DNA of 64,000 nucleotides from Jatrophihabitans sp. GTDB lineage: Bacteria > Actinomycetota > Actinomycetes > Mycobacteriales > Jatrophihabitantaceae. Positions 63,396 to 64,000 of this stretch are shown one piece after another; the stretch's first letter is position 1; the number at the start of each line of letters is the position of its first letter. The translations under genes were made by a program, and so were the position numbers. The stretch covers positions 124,001 through 188,000 of the forward strand of contig DASWNX010000017.1 of the NCBI GenBank assembly GCA_036399055.1, given 5' to 3'. The notes under the pieces are model-generated. The model was not told the origin of the DNA, made no database searches, and was given only the letters and a program-made list of their open reading frames with translations.

Positions 63396-64000
63396 TCATC
63401 GGACAGCCACCCCGGTCAGCTTGGCCAGCACCTGGTGCAGCTGCCACATCGCGGTGTACGTCGAGAACACCACGACCGTGTCACCCGGCGCGACCGCGGC
63501 GGTGGCCTGCTGGACGGCGCGGCCGAGGTCGGGGTCGACCTGCTCGACCGTCAGGCCGTCGTAATGCAGCCGCACCGCCATGTCGGCAGCCCGGGTTCCC
63601 GAGGTCACCAGCCGGCCGGAGATGTCCTGCAGCGCCGAGGCGAACTCCACGTCCCACAGCCACGACATGTCGCGGCCGTCGGCGTAGTCGTCGTTGATCG
63701 CGATCACCGTCGCGGCCGGACGCAGCCCGGTCACGGTGCGCAGGGACTGCCGGAAACCTGCCGGGTTCTTCACCAGCTGCAGCACCACCCGGCGGCCGGC
63801 GAGGTCGAAGGACTGGCCGCGGCCGAAGGCCGGCTGCACCGCGCGAAGGCCGGCCGCGATGGCGCCGGCGTCCAGGCCGAAGGTCAGCGCCAGGGCCGCC
63901 GCCCCGGCCGCGTTCTGGGCGTTGTGGGCGCCCTCGGCCAGCAGGGTGATGACCTCCTCGGCGTCACCGATCCGCAGCGTGAGCTCGGTGCTGACGCCCA
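63396..64000 (-). CDS. murT: Lipid II isoglutaminyl synthase MurT, C-terminal part
   Basis: An open reading frame from the right window edge to the stop at 63396. The visible 200 residues include the Mur ligase segment GAHNAQNAAGAAALAL, PAFGRGQSFDLAGRRVVLQLVKNPAGF and the C-terminal DUF1727 domain with DDYADGRDMSWLWDV. MurT uses ATP to activate the D-Glu of lipid II for amidation, with GatD supplying ammonia. The N-terminal Mur ligase core and start lie outside the window. Confidence 0.93.
   Translation of the reverse strand, partial: GVSTELTLRIGDAEEVITLLAEGAHNAQNAAGAAALALTFGLDAGAIAAGLRAVQPAFGRGQSFDLAGRRVVLQLVKNPAGFRQSLRTVTGLRPAATVIAINDDYADGRDMSWLWDVEFASALQDISGRLVTSGTRAADMAVRLHYDGLTVEQVDPDLGRAVQQATAAVAPGDTVVVFSTYTAMWQLHQVLAKLTGVAVR

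Overview
The window is high-GC DNA from an actinomycete. Supporting signs are frequent GTG starts, a proteasome activator ending in GQYL, CrgA, a DUF881 protein, a class E sortase, the MurT/GatD lipid II amidation pair, an ACT-domain malic enzyme and the giant 180-kDa-class NAD-glutamate dehydrogenase. I cannot resolve the genus. No rRNA, tRNA, CRISPR array, transposase or phage gene was seen.

Region 1 (about 1-20.6 kb) looks like a compact specialised-metabolite locus without modular PKS or NRPS genes. A leftward series starts at about 9.7 kb: carbamoyltransferase, R2-like diiron protein, carrier protein 1, SGNH hydrolase, GMC oxidoreductase, SCP2-like protein, acyl-CoA dehydrogenase, a LuxI-like acyltransferase candidate, a ThiF-like adenylyltransferase, and a UvrA-like ATPase cut by the window edge. 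Next come an MFS exporter (+) and a class III aminotransferase (-). A rightward series follows: carrier protein 2, a transglutaminase-like protein, an AurF-like diiron N-oxygenase, carrier protein 3, a class II aaRS-like amino acid:carrier-protein ligase, an Sfp-type phosphopantetheinyl transferase, a second SGNH hydrolase and a DUF574 methyltransferase. A strong hairpin separates this series from a leftward fatty acyl-AMP ligase. A plausible reading is that an amino acid is loaded on carrier protein 3, a fatty acid on carrier protein 1 or 2, an amine is N-oxidised while carrier-bound, and the pieces are joined, carbamoylated or methylated and exported. The UvrA-like gene would fit a DNA-damaging product. 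The assignment of substrates is inference, and I do not recognise a characterised cluster with this gene set.

Region 2 (20.9-37.2 kb) is mixed housekeeping: a beta-clamp (DnaN-like) gene next to the cluster, Dps with a translationally coupled proline-rich miniprotein, an epoxide-hydrolase-like enzyme, a membrane GGDEF protein, an HtrA-type protease, an AidB-like flavoprotein, MsrA, three tandem overlapping AIM24-family genes, an RsmC/RlmG-like methyltransferase, an Fpg/Nei glycosylase, an NmrA-like reductase, a glycerophosphodiesterase and an RsbW-like kinase.

Region 3 (37.2-57.2 kb) holds central and amino-acid metabolism. NAD-glutamate dehydrogenase and NAD-malic enzyme are divergent. They are followed by a universal stress protein, a CtpE-like P-type ATPase, an aromatic/histidinol-phosphate aminotransferase close to prephenate dehydratase, a GDT1-like transporter, a PiT phosphate transporter, a HAD phosphatase, the proteasome activator Bpa, a quinone oxidoreductase and histidine ammonia-lyase.

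Region 4 (57.2-64 kb) resembles the cell-division and cell-wall neighbourhood near oriC in many actinobacteria: TrpG/PabA, a 56-residue membrane protein, sortase E, DUF881, CrgA, rhomboid protease, cyclophilin PpiA, a DUF2020-like lipoprotein, GatD and the C-terminal part of MurT.
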